A stretch of DNA of 64,000 nt from Cryptomeria japonica. Its lineage: Eukaryota > Streptophyta > Pinopsida > Cupressales > Cupressaceae. The notes below the pieces were generated by a model. That model saw only the letters and a program-made list of their open reading frames with translations. It had not been told where the DNA came from and ran no database searches. The position numbers were made by a program, and so were the translations under genes. Shown here one piece after another: positions 33,986 through 44,280 of this stretch. The DNA lies in assembly GCF_030272615.1 (NCBI RefSeq), contig NC_081414.1, positions 3,411,501 through 3,475,500 on the forward strand. The letters run 5' to 3'. Numbering within the stretch: position 1 is the stretch's first letter; each line of letters begins with the position of its first letter.

Positions 33986-34475
33986 TGTAGAATTTTGAAC
34001 CTGACCTATCATCTCTGAACCAGCTGATTAGCAAACAATAACAACAAAAAAAATAAATTGCAAAAAGAAATCACAATTCAGAATAAAAAAACAAAGTGCC
34101 TTGTTTTTCGGAATTGCACACACCAATTTCTTTATTGAAGCTTAATTAAAAAATTACATAGAGGCTATATATATAAAGAATTTGCAGCCTAAAAGAATTA
34201 ATGATAACTGCAGTTCTAAATATATTGCTAGCATTGCATGAAAAGCTACTAAGGCTCTCAAACTAAAAAAACAAACTACTCCCTAAATTAAGAATACAAT
34301 AAGTGCATGCACAACATGCTTTATTTACTAAAAACAAACTCATGCAAAAACCAAAACTAAAAATAGTCCTAAGGATTAATGCATGTTGGAGTACATTCTT
34401 TATTTGCATTTATAAACAAAAAACTATTAACTAAATTAATCTACCTGCATGCTAGAGCAGGATCAGTTATCAACA
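33986..34475 (-). repeat. Copia-2 5' LTR
   Basis: 490 bp; direct repeat of 29368-29852. It includes a CTATATATATAAAG stretch (about 34165-34178), a possible TATA region on either strand. Confidence 0.94.
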
Positions 34476-35300
34476 GATACACCCTATCAAGCACCGGCTC
34501 TAAAAATACAATGGTAGCTCAACATCATCGTCCTCTTAGTACTCATAGTATAGGTAGGTTCTCCAGTACTCCATCTTACCCAGCTTGGGCTGGGTGATAT
34601 TCATGTTGTATATATGCACGCAGGGTTGTCCTCCCCCACAGAACCTCAAGCACAATGGTCTCAAAACTGCAATATGCTTGTATGCCCACACATGTAACAA
34701 TCACCTATGCTAATAGGCTATCTCCTCCCATGCATACAAACTGTTGCATGCCATGGTATAGATATGATAGCATAGATAAGCCCTAGTGAACCAAGTCTCG
34801 TCCATGATCATCTAGTCTAGTGTCCGACACTACACAATCAAGAACCCGTGAGACTAATTGTTGGGACAGATTTAGCCTCGATGACTCTAGCCAAAAAATA
34901 TGGTAGCAGATCATTTGATGCCACCATCTACCTCTAGCTAATTGCCTGTCTCCTAAAGTCCAAATCCTCGTCTTCAAATACTCGATGCAAAGCACCTGCA
35001 TCTCCATCTTGATCATACACAACCAACTCTCCTGCAATTTCAATCCTTAGGATTTGCCACACGTCCTCTAGTGTCGCCTACATCTCTCCAATCAATAAAT
35101 AAAAGAGTTGTGCTCACTGTGCCAGCTCTCTAGTAGTGCCAACAACATACCTATGTTATCCCTAAATTCATGCATGAATGTAGCGTTCTATAATTTGACT
35201 GCGTCGAGGAACTCATGATTTTCCTCTATCAAATCCAACCTCATGCATTACTTGGGAGGAAATTTCTCCCATGACATCACCATCGGTAGATCAGACCACA
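34476..35300 (-). pseudogene. PMD3, N-terminal half (right of Copia-2)
   Basis: The minus strand reads LLALLESWHSEHNSF, GEM-stop-ATLEDVWQILRI, IAGELVVYDQDGDAGALHRVFEDEDL, then in other frames YHIYTMACNSLYAWE, VWAYKHIAVLRP and NMNITQPKLGKMEYWR. PMD2 has the same order (RWHSEHNTFHLPTGEI, LEDVYRILHIPVTGELVQYD, QIWCWEHIAITRP, LTQHKLGKMEYWRW). There are many stops and at least three frame changes, so PMD3 is the most decayed copy. The N-terminal border is approximate. The parent element would run on the + strand if PMD is antisense here too. Confidence 0.82.
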
Positions 35301-35407
35301 CTCACAACAATCACCATGTCAAATAATCAGAGACTTTATCAAACTCTAATCAGCTAGTCAACCTTGGTCGATTGCTCGATTACATCAATTTAGCAATTAT
35401 CCTTATC

Positions 35408-35610
35408 AGGTGTGCATTTTTATCAAATATGCAACTTTAGCCTACAAAATGTAGTTTCTTAACATAAACACATTTTTAGCTTGAAAATATGTATCATCAA
35501 CAAAAATACATCAATAGATGACATATACATAACTTATAAACAAATACGCAATTTTATATCAAAGACATAGTTTTTGTTTGCAAAAATGCAACAAAAACAC
35601 ATAAACTATC
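35408..35610. repeat. About 20-bp-spaced ATGCA/ATACA motif array upstream of PMD3
   Basis: A-rich units with ATGCA, ATGTA, ACATT or ATACA cores start at about 35412, 35429, 35449, 35470, 35489, 35506, 35525, 35544, 35565 and 35586. Spacing is 17-21 bp. In PMD3 sense the units resemble TTGCATATTTG. The array sits where Tat-2 has its own array relative to the PMD start. The motif is low-complexity, so this is weaker than in Tat-2. Confidence 0.5.
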
Positions 35611-35648
35611 TTCCTTCATTCTGCCTAACCTAACTTCTATCCCTAATA

Positions 35649-36059
35649 ATGATGCCCACAAGAATTCTTCTTCTTCAAAACATCCTTTTTTGCTCATTTC
35701 ATGAAACACACGATCACAATGCTAACGATTGCCTTGATTTTCAAAAATCTATTCAAGAAGGCATAGACAATGGAAAAATTAGAATTGTGGATAATGATCC
35801 TTCTTCTACTAATAATTCTTCTCCTCCATGTCAAGAAAATGAATTAAAACATATTTATCATCCTGAAAGACTAGCTACAAGAATCTACTGGAGATTGAAA
35901 TATGATAAGAACATTTCCTTTCCTCCTAAACAACATAACAACAATCTTAAGCAAGTGAAAGGTGATGAATATTGTCTTTTTCATGATTCATATTCACATT
36001 CTCTTGGGAAATGTCATGGATTTAAGAAAATTGTTCAAAAGCAATATGATCTTGCATGA
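35649..36059 (+). pseudogene. G3 gag-like fragment with two CxxH zinc motifs
   Basis: A 136-residue + strand frame with CSFHETHDHNANDC followed by LDFQKSIQEGIDNGKI, and later CLFHDSYSHSLGKCHGFK. The pattern C-x2-H...H-x4-C followed by a helix is seen in the gag C-terminus of Tat and Athila type elements (compare CNYHQNKGH in Tat-2). No capsid, protease or pol sequence surrounds it. The frame is open, but both ends appear cut from a larger gag. Part of G3 by strand and position. Confidence 0.55.
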
Positions 36060-36886
36060 ATTTGTCTTACAATAGATCTAGCTATCTTTCTTGGAAAAAA
36101 TATAGTGCCTTAACACTTCTTTTCTCTTCATGTTGCTCTTCACCCTATGACATAAGTAGGCAACCTAATTGGGGGTTCTTTTTCATTTGTGGTGGTACTA
36201 ATTCAATTTTACATACCCTAGCAACATGAAGTTCATTTTCCTTCTTCTTTCCATGGATTTATCTCTATCTTTGTGCATTTTTCATTATCAGATCTCCATT
36301 CTTGCATAGAGTTATTCTTATGTGATCATGTAATTGTTCTTTGGTTTTCCTCTTCGCTTGGAGGGGAGCATCTTTAATGAGTAATCCACTTCTTCTCTTT
36401 CCTTCATTCCCTTAAAAAACTTACCTCTTATATGGTTTCAGTTAGCCCCCTAGCATGGAATGATCTCTTGCAAAGTACATGTCCCTTCTTTGAGAGGATT
36501 TGTTCCATTAGCAAGGCATATCGCTTGAAAATAATCACCATTAGAATATGTGTAACACTTCTCCTTTTTCTTCTCACTTGGGGGGCAAGGATTTCGTTCC
36601 TTTCTCTTTCTTTCTATCTCATTTATCATTATTTCCTTTAGGGGCTGCATTTTTCATATGTGATTATCATTTCTTACAATGGTATGTTCTTATGACTAAT
36701 ACCCCTTGGGGAATATGTGATGCTCTTTCTCTCTTCTCTTAGAAGATTACCACTTCTTGAGATGTGTATTTTACATATACTAATTTCTTTTCTTGCATAC
36801 ATTCATTGTGCATTTCCTTATGTTTAATCCCTCTCTAGAAGATTGTGTAAGCTCTTCTGATTGTCCCTACACTTGGGGGGCAATGA

Positions 36887-36909
36887 TCTCTCTCTCTCTC
36901 TCTCTCTCT
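36887..36909. repeat. (TC)n microsatellite
   Basis: An uninterrupted TC run of 11.5 units inside the G3 noncoding region. Confidence 0.95.
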
Positions 36910-37436
36910 AAGGATCCACTCTTTCCTATTTTGCAGATGGTGTGAGTTTTATTACTTGATGTCATTCCTTGTGTGAAATTGTTGTTGTTTGCTCAAGGGT
37001 TCTCTCTTATACAAGAGGTGTAAGTCCTTGATACAACCTCTTTCACACTTGGTTATGTACATCTATAATAAATTCACCCATCCCCAATGGGATAAAAGTG
37101 AGTCATCCTTCATCAAGAATCCCTTTCACCTAGTAAGAGAAGGATTGAATTCTTGTTCTCTTCTGCGCTTCGTTCTAGAAGATGTTATATTTGTCTAAGA
37201 CAACTCCTCTTGGGGGGTAGATGTCATTTGAACAAAGATCTCTTCTCCTCCAAGGATTTCCTTTACACTTACAACAAGATATCTCTTTTCATCTATCTTA
37301 TCCTTGGTTGATGAGTATTCCCTCTCTTGTTTGGATTTATGACATTGTTGCATAATGGGTATCTTCTTTGTGTTGAAGGGAGGTATCCTTGTTCTACTTT
37401 CCTTAAGATATCAACATTAAAATATGTTAAAATCTT

Positions 37437-37454
37437 GGGGGGGGGGGGGGGGGG
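37437..37454 (+). repeat. G18 homopolymer
   Basis: Eighteen G residues follow AAATCTT. Related blocks elsewhere in the region have only 5-6 G, so this looks like slippage expansion. It could form a G-quadruplex, and its length may be a sequencing estimate. Confidence 0.85.
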
Positions 37455-37500
37455 CACCCACACTTCTCCTTTTGTATTATATTTCTTTTCCACATTGTAT

Positions 37501-37833
37501 CTCTTGTACAATGGGTCATTCTCAGAATGATACATCGCTAGTTTTCTCTTATACAGTGGGTCATTCTCAGAATGAGATGTCACCACTTTTCTCTTATACA
37601 GTAGGTCATTCTCAGAATGAGATTTCACCACTTTTCTCTTGTACAGTGGGATATTCTCAAAACTAGAGGGCAGCCTCTTAGAGCGAGATGTCGCCAATTT
37701 TCTTTTGTACAGTGTGTTATTCTCAAAACCAGAAAGCAACCTCTTAGAGAGAGATGTCACCAATTTTCTTTTATACAATGGGATATTCTCGAAAATAGAG
37801 GGAAACTTCTTAGAGCGAGATGTCGCCACTTTA
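37501..37833. repeat. Minisatellite with 45-bp and 66-bp units
   Basis: Units beginning CTCTTRTACAGTGGG start at 37501, 37546, 37591, 37636, 37702 and 37768. The first three steps are 45 bp, the last two 66 bp, the longer units having gained about 21 bp (CAGCCTCTTAGAG-like). All lengths are multiples of three, so one minus-strand frame of 186 codons (37293-37853) stays open with a repeated PLYKRK-SHSEN peptide. Probably a by-product of the repeat. Confidence 0.9.
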
Positions 37834-38517
37834 TTGACATTTGTACTATACATCTTATACAGGTTGTAGCATACTCGGGCAGAGACTCCTATAAGGTGCT
37901 TCGAACCTCACTTTCACACATGCGCATGAGGTTGAGTGGAACTAATGATGTTCTCACCCTCCTCCCTTACATGGATCACCTAGACAAAATTCTGGGGGCT
38001 AGTTTTCCATGTCCTCTTTTCTCCATGGATCACCTAATTCTAGGGATGAGATTTCCATGGTTCCTTTTGTTCGCCTTTCTTCTCATGGATCACCAAAGTG
38101 TGTATTCATGTTCTCTCTCTTCTTTCTCTCATGAAATCATAGTTTTACTATTGGAGGTTTATGGATGATGTCAACTTTGCTCTTTTATGTGATTATTGGT
38201 GTTTGTGTGATGGCATTTGTCTTTGTGTTTCACTTAGTTATTGAGGCATTTGAGTATCAAGGTCTCTTCAGCTAGTTGATTTGTGGTCTCGTGTTTTGGT
38301 TTTTTTCATGTGTTTTTTGTGCTTTGTCTTGTTATTTTTTGTTTTGTGTGCTCTTGCATAATGTTTGAGTGAGTTAAGATCCTGAGATTGGGGGTTTGGT
38401 TCCTCGAGATTAGTGACGTCTTATACTCCTTGTGATCTTGCTCCAAATTTATGATCATCTTCATTTCTCTTTCTCTTCTACTTTACCAGTAATATTGGCA
38501 TAAGCCATACCCCCGCT

Positions 38518-38532
38518 AAAGTGGGGGCTAAA
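38518..38532 (+). promoter_or_regulatory. G3 polypurine tract
   Basis: AAAGTGGGGGCTAAA lies directly before the TG of the LTR at 38533. Together with the upstream CCCCC it can fold into a CCCCC/GGGGG hairpin. Confidence 0.75.
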
Positions 38533-38842
38533 TGTAGCATCATAAAATTGCAACCCTTGCAATTTTGATCGCATTTTAGGCCCTCACCTTTGCGACTGCA
38601 TCTTCCTATCATTCCAATTTTCCTCCTATTTTAGCCCTCGTATCACCTTGTTACCCTGTCCCGACCCCAAAATAGGGCAGGACAGAGACGTGGTTCCCCT
38701 GTCCCCCTTGGATAGGGGTGTGGTGCCCCTATCCTCCCTCTTAAGGTGGCCCTAAGATGGGTCCATCCAAAACCCTTGAACCTAGTTTTCTCTTCGAGAT
38801 TCAAAACTCTCTATGTTGGCCTTCGGTGAGATGAAAACTAAT
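38533..38842 (+). repeat. G3 3' LTR, part 1 (U3)
   Basis: Starts TGTAGCATCATAAAATTG after the polypurine tract and is cut by Tat-2 at 38843. The remaining part continues at 57818. The last five bases, CTAAT, are the Tat-2 target duplication. Confidence 0.75.
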
Positions 38843-39995
38843 TGTGTCAACTTGAATTTCATCCTCAAAATGCTACCTGCAACAAGTTAGTTTCACAAAA
38901 TACCAATGGAAATTCTACAGGAAATCCAAACTCAACCAATGAAACTACATGGAATACATATGAAATAAAAATACTAATATTACCTTCATGGTTTATGTCT
39001 CATTGTGTCCTAACTCCACTGTTCCTGGTTGCAGATGGTGTGCTCTCAGACAATGCACTGATAGCTTCCAAGATGGCATATGAAGAATGGACTGATAATT
39101 GGTAGTTAACATATGCTATGATATGCAATACTACATGATTATGCTATTTTGCTTCAAGATTAAAACTCACAGATGCATAAGTTTTACAAATGATATGCTT
39201 GAAAATGCACTTGAAGTATAACTTTCTCTCAACTGAAGCTCTTGATTTTATAGGCCTTGAGAGGATGAGATGATGTGGCTTAGATCAACGGTCATGATCA
39301 GATTTGTAAATTTGGATGACTGTGAGCAAAGGTGAAGTTTGAGAGAAAGGAAGGAGAAGACAAGTGTCACTCATCTCACCTTGATTGAGTTGCTAACTGA
39401 GGGAATCTAGGGATGGTTGGAGAAGATTTAGGTATGAGAGGACAAGTGAACTCAATTCCTTCCTAAGATGTAGAGAATGTTGGAGAGAATATAGGAGATG
39501 GTTATGAAATATGTGTACGTACATAATATTCATTGAATTTGGAGGTTGAAGATAAATTATGAATTAATATTTAAGAAATATTAATTTCCTTAGCCACATG
39601 ATGGATGAGTTGGCAAAGGGAAGATGAAGTGGAGATGGAAGGTGAGTTGGATAAGAAAGATTAAATAATTTAAGAAATCATTTAATATTTGAGACTATAG
39701 GATATGAGAATAACCATTAAATATTAGATATTTAATTGATTACAGGAGATAATTAAACATTATATATTTAATTATTTTGGTTAAAAGAATAATTAAATAT
39801 TGGATATTTAATTAATTAGAGGAATAGGATAGATGAATTAATTAATAAAATATTTCAATTAAATTAATTAATAAAAAGACACGAAATGAATTAAATAAAT
39901 TAATCTTTTCAAATTAACTATTTAATAGAAGAATAATCATTAAATAAATATAAAATATTTATTTAATCGCTCATAGCCATTTTTATGTGTATACA
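38843..39995 (-). repeat. Tat-2 3' LTR
   Basis: 1153 bp; starts TGTGTCAACTTG on the + strand and ends GTGTATACA. In element sense it starts TGTATACACATAAAAATGG. A TATA-like CCTATAAAATC lies near 39246-39256 (minus sense). Confidence 0.95.
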
Positions 39996-40040
39996 TTTTG
40001 CCCCTCTTTGAAATGATGTCGAGACAACATTGTTTCAAAG
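39996..40040 (-). promoter_or_regulatory. Tat-2 polypurine tract with overlapping hairpin
   Basis: In element sense CAAAGAGGGGCAAAA abuts the 3' LTR. The + strand CTTTGAAATGATGT pairs with ACATTGTTTCAAAG around CGAGAC (40006-40040). Matches the Tat-1 hairpin in position, arms and CGAG loop. Confidence 0.85.
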
Positions 40041-40509
40041 ATTAAATCAAGTCTCGATAGTGTGCCTGGCGAAGATTAAAAATCCTGATTGTGTGCCCCC
40101 TTAGGAGATTGATTGTGAAATTGTTGAAAACTTTGGTTTGAACGATTGATCTCATGATAATTGATAAAAAAAGTCCCATCTATTAAATTCATTTTTAAAA
40201 AACAAATTAAATTGTCCCATTGAATAGCATTAATTACTCTTCAAATAGTAAATATAAAATTAACCAAGGTTAATTTTAATTTCATTGTTATCCTTGTCAG
40301 CTTGTGAAGAAGATTTTCTTGGTGACGTGGTGAAATGGTGATTCCTGTGGAGAACCATCAATTTGAGTGCGTTCGATGATATCAATGACCTCCTGAGTAT
40401 GGGTATCTGGTATGTATCTTATCCCAAACTTTGTTTTCAACTTGTCGTGCAACTTTTCATGTTTTAGGTGCGTTTTTTAATTTTGAATTTTTTTTGTGAT
40501 TTTCGGTAT
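40041..40509 (+). other. Tat-2 region upstream of PMD2, possible first exon
   Basis: AT-rich sequence. A stretch around 40335-40409 ends CTG|GTATGT, a plausible donor, and is similar in one frame (DDINDL) to the corresponding stretch before the Tat-1 donor (DDIIDL). A stop upstream prevents a clean start assignment. No other feature. Confidence 0.4.
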
Positions 40510-40790
40510 TAGGTTAGCGCTTTTGTATTTAGATTTAGCGCATATGCCATTAGGTTTAGCGCATTTGCATGTGATAGCGCTTATGCTCATTAGGATAGCG
40601 CATATGTTAAGGATGATAGCACATAGGCATAGGTTAGCACTTATGAATGGTTTGTTAGCGCATATGCATTGTGTTGTAGCGCTTCTGCATGTTTCGCGCA
40701 TTCGTGCTTAGGGTTACGCGTTTGTTGAAAAATTTAGCGCATATGCTTTGTTTAGCACTTATGTTCAATAGGATAGCGCATATGCTCAAA
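40510..40790 (+). repeat. Array of 14 TTAGCGCATATGC units upstream of PMD2
   Basis: TAGCGC-type cores start at 40515, 40536, 40557, 40575, 40596, 40617, 40635, 40656, 40677, 40694, 40715, 40735, 40753 and 40774. Steps are 21, 21, 18 repeated, making a 60-bp higher-order unit of three motifs. The typical unit is TTAGCGCATATGC, containing the palindromes AGCGCT or GCATATGC. The array lies between the candidate donor at 40410 and acceptor at 41181, so in a putative PMD2 5' intron or promoter. It matches the array at 56240-56570 in inverted orientation. Confidence 0.92.
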
Positions 40791-41181
40791 ATTTGATGTT
40801 TTTGATACATGCAAAAGCTAAAATCACTTTGATGATTAGATTTAACGTGTTTGATGTGCGTGTATGATGAATAGGGACTTGATTGATTGATTGATGTTGT
40901 TGGATAGATCAATTTAATTTGTTTTGATAGAGTAGCTCTAAGAAACTGATTTAGTTTCTGATGCAAGAGCTTAGCAGAGTTTTGATTGAACTCAGTGATT
41001 GATAGAAAACTATGATTGATAGGTTTTAAAATGATTTGATAGCTTAAGTTGCTTCATTTTGATTTGATATATTTGATAGCGTAAGTTGCTTGAGTTTGAT
41101 TTGATATATTTGATAGATTAGCGATCACTTTGATTTGATAGATAGATAAGTGATGATTGATCTAATTCTCTTGGAAAATAG

Positions 41182-43330
41182 GAGAAAATTGATGTTCTCC
41201 AGTGCTGGGAGAAATTATCGGCAGTACGTCATTTAGTGCCAGAGCTAACACAGGTAGAGGTTAGACATATAGATGCCTGTTGTTTACGTCATCTATTGTA
41301 TATGCCTGAGATTACGCATAATAGAGGATTGTTGACGGAGTTAGCCGAGAGATGGCACAGTGAGCATAACACTTTCCACTTGCCCACGGGTGAGATTAGT
41401 GTGACGCTTGAGGATGTCTATAGGATTCTGCACATCCCAGTGACTGGCGAGTTAGTGCAGTATGATTTTTAGGATTATGTTGGGACAGAGGCTTGCAAAG
41501 TCATTTTTGCTGATGATAGCATCGCTAGAGGAGAGATCCAATGGGAGGATATGGTGATGTATTACGACACTATCCCTGTGATTCTTGCTGGTTTGATTGG
41601 AGGATTCATTTGTCCTAATAAGCGATCACGAGGTTTTGTTGTTGGATGGGGTGAGATTCTCCTGAGTATGATGCAACATCGTACTCGATATGTTTGGGGT
41701 GTTTGTATGCTTGCTCATTTATATCATGATCTTCATCAGGTGGTGTATGATGAGAGTGCTAGTTTGTCTACATGATGCACATTATTGCAGATCTGGTGCT
41801 GGGAGCACATTGCTATTACTCGACCTATCCATCACAGAGTTCATGGAGAGAGGCACTCGTATGTGTATTTTTATGTAGGTATCCTTACTCAACATAAGCT
41901 GGGTAAGATGGAGTATTGGCGTTGGGTGCTTGATTAATTGGATAGCATTACTTGGAGACCATATGTTGATTGTGAGCCATGGATGGATGATGCACGAACA
42001 TTACCATTTATCATGTAGAGTAGATATCTCATTGGTCGGACTCCTTATATTATTGAGCAACAATTGATTAGTCGCATTCTTAGATAGTTTGGTATCATCC
42101 AGCCTATGCCTACTGGTGTGACGATATATGCTTGGCGATATAGAGATAGGCAAGATTGGGGACCTTCTTTGTCATTTGAGATTGCTCGCACAGAGTTTCT
42201 TGCTACTTCGAGAGTGGCTTATGATATGAGATTGCGCATTATTGATCCTGGTATTACTGCAAAGTATGCTCAATACATACTAGCACATCCATTTCCTCGT
42301 ATTACTGATCCAACAGATCCTCCTCCCAGCTCAGGAGATGAGGATGATGATTCAGATGATCCAATTTTTAGGAGATGGAGATGGAGATGAGAGCTCAGAG
42401 ATTCTCAGGACACTGGGGGAGATGGAGATGAGGGTGGAGATGGAGATGGGGGTGGTAGGAGATGTGGATGGAGGGGAGGTCGATTGAGAGTCCATGGAGG
42501 ACCGTTTGGACCGGTTGGCAGGATTGGGAGACCACGTCCTATGGGTGGGAGGGATGTTGGACAGATTGGGAGGGAGCATGACAAGGTGGGGATGAGAGCA
42601 CCGAGAGGGTTTCCATTGACAGGAGGAGGCAGGATGACTGGACTGGATGGGGGTTGCGGGAGAGGCATTGACTTTGGTCAGATTTAGCCAGACCCTAGAG
42701 TTATTGCGGCTCATGGTGGAGATGATGAGGATCAAGAGGATCATGTTTTACTTATTAGATGACTGGTTCTGAGAGCTACTTAGATTGAGATTCCAGCAGT
42801 TGGACATGAAGGTGGTGAGGAGGGGATTGGGGTTCATGCACCACAACAAGATTTTCCAGAGCAGGATGCACCGGGGCATGACATTCTAGAGCAGGTTGCA
42901 CCAGAGCATGATATGCCAGAGCAAGAGACCATTGATAGTCTCAGAGCACAGATTGATTAGCTTTGAGCATAGGTACAGACTTTCATGGCTGAGAGGGATA
43001 GAGCTGTTAGGAGACAACAGGATACTCAGGGCCGTCTTGATCATATTCAGCAGGTTGGATCAGGTACTCTCTTGACTGACATTGTTAGAGCATTAGTTTG
43101 GGCCGGGAAGGAGACTTCCCACTGACAACGACAATATGAGGAGGCAGTTGCAGAGAGCCAGAGAGCAGGTAGTTATCATACCACCGTGTTGATGGATACT
43201 AGCATTGGTGGGGTCATGGGACCTCCTCAGAGGAGTGGTGATCATGGGAGACAGGTATCTGGAGGATCTTCTCGCCCACAGTCATAGAGACGGACAGAGT
43301 CAGGTGGTAGTGGTATAGGACAACCATGAC
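41182..43330 (+). pseudogene. PMD2, antisense plant mobile domain gene in Tat-2
   Basis: After the acceptor AAAATAG (41181) one frame runs about 715 codons without an indel. It contains HIDACCLRHLLYMPEI, ERWHSEHNTFHLPTGEI, LEDVYRILHIPVTGELV, a hydrophobic VILAGLIGGFICP, GWGEILLSM, QIWCWEHIAITRP and LGKMEYWRW of the plant mobile domain. A second conserved part follows, YIIEQQLISRIL to DRQDWGPSLSFEIARTEF. The C-terminal third is acidic (DEDDDSDDP), glycine/arginine-rich, then helical (AQVQTFMAERDRAVRRQQ). About 14 in-frame stops interrupt it; nearly all are one C-to-T step from CAG, CAA or CGA. Host relatives (MAIN/MAIL) are nuclear and linked to silencing; the role in the element is unknown. 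Confidence 0.88.
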
Positions 43331-43440
43331 TTGATTTGGAGGCACTTGTATTGTTTATCTGATATCATTGTATACTTGGACTTTTTATTGTTTTATGATG
43401 ATTCTTTATGCAGACATGGACTTTATATGATGATGATCTT

Positions 43441-43560
43441 TATTATGCATGTTACTCTATTTGATGATGATCTATATGTATTGATTATATGGATGATGAG
43501 CTTTATGCATGTTACTCTATTTGATGATGATCTATATGCATTGATTATATGGATGATTTT
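43441..43560. repeat. 60-bp tandem repeat, two copies
   Basis: TATGCATGTTACTCTATTTG recurs exactly 60 bp apart (near 43444 and 43504), with TTGATTATATGGATGAT following in both copies. Located just 3' of PMD2. Confidence 0.9.
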
Positions 43561-44156
43561 ATGATCTTTTCTTGCTTTATGATAATGATCAACATGATGC
43601 AATGATAAATGTTTTTTATTTTTGATTTTGATGATCTTGGATGCAAATGAAAATGATTACTTAACTTAAATGATATGTAAATGCAATGATCTATACGGAA
43701 ATGCAAATGAATGATTGAGTTGTCTTTTGATTTGTATGTAATGTTTATAATGATTATGAATCTAAGTGCAAAGATGCAACTAAATGATCGTTAATGAACT
43801 TTAATGATAATGCAAATAATAATGATGATACACTACATGATGAATGAAATGCACTTAATTGAATGCAAATTAATGCAATTATTTAAATGCAACTAAATGA
43901 AATGGATGATTCTAAAGATGAATGAACCTATAATGATAAAATGCAAATTGTTTTTGTTTGTCCAGGTATACTCAATCTTTATTTATGACCATTGATCTGT
44001 TAATGAAATGATATACTTATAATGCAATTGACATTGAATGCTTATAATGCAGATGGATAATGAGCTAATGAAATGATCTAACTAAAAATGATACTGCCAT
44101 TCTTCATATGTTATCTTGTAATAGTACTTGATTTCATCATCAAGCTTTAAAATGTT
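43561..44156. other. Tat-2 AT-rich spacer
   Basis: Rich in AATGATGCAAATGAATGC-like words on the + strand, as in the Tat-1 region near 19320-19500. No gene or fixed repeat unit seen. Confidence 0.5.
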
Positions 44157-44280
44157 GTAAGAAAATACAAGGAACTTGACATAATGATTCAAGATGACCT
44201 GAGTATTTCTTACATGAATTTTGATATAGCAAGTTAATACAAGCAACTCGATATAATGGATCAAGTTGACGTGAGTATTG
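44157..44280. repeat. 72-bp paired repeat with internal hairpins
   Basis: Copies start AATACAAG at 44164 and 44236 and both contain ATAATGRWTCAAG and GTGAGTATT or CTGAGTATT. Each can fold: CTTGA/TCAAG in the first, CAACT/AGTTG in the second. TGTAAGAA/TTCTTACA encloses the first copy. The counterpart in Tat-1 is at 19750-19865. Confidence 0.65.

Larger units (their letters stand above)
29368..34475 (-). mobile_element. Copia-2, full-length LTR retrotransposon inside PMD3
   Basis: 5.1 kb, with LTRs at 29368-29852 and 33986-34475, a polypurine tract, a primer site and gag-to-RNase H coding on the minus strand. LTRs are about 96 percent identical by eye. The flanks carry GAAAT (29363-29367) and GATAC (34476-34480), which look like a diverged 5-bp duplication. 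Removing the element and one copy restores the PMD reading frame, so the insertion into PMD3 is well supported. Gag-pol contains several stops and frameshifts. Confidence 0.93.
36060..38517 (+). other. G3 noncoding 3' region
   Basis: Pyrimidine-rich sequence with recurring CACTTGGGGGGCAA-like blocks (near 36178, 36363, 36580, 36703, 36872 and 37212), a TC microsatellite, a G18 run and a minisatellite. No gene is supported. It ends at the polypurine tract of G3. A pol region is absent, so G3 is deleted or non-autonomous. Confidence 0.55.

Noticed and set aside
37293-37853. 186-codon minus-strand frame
   Set aside because: Produced by the in-phase minisatellite; kept only as an observation, not as a gene.
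40477-40966. Minus-strand frames rich in ICAxxx peptides, and similar frames at 56127-56643
   Set aside because: The 21-bp repeat is a multiple of three and opens frames automatically. No start context or family match.
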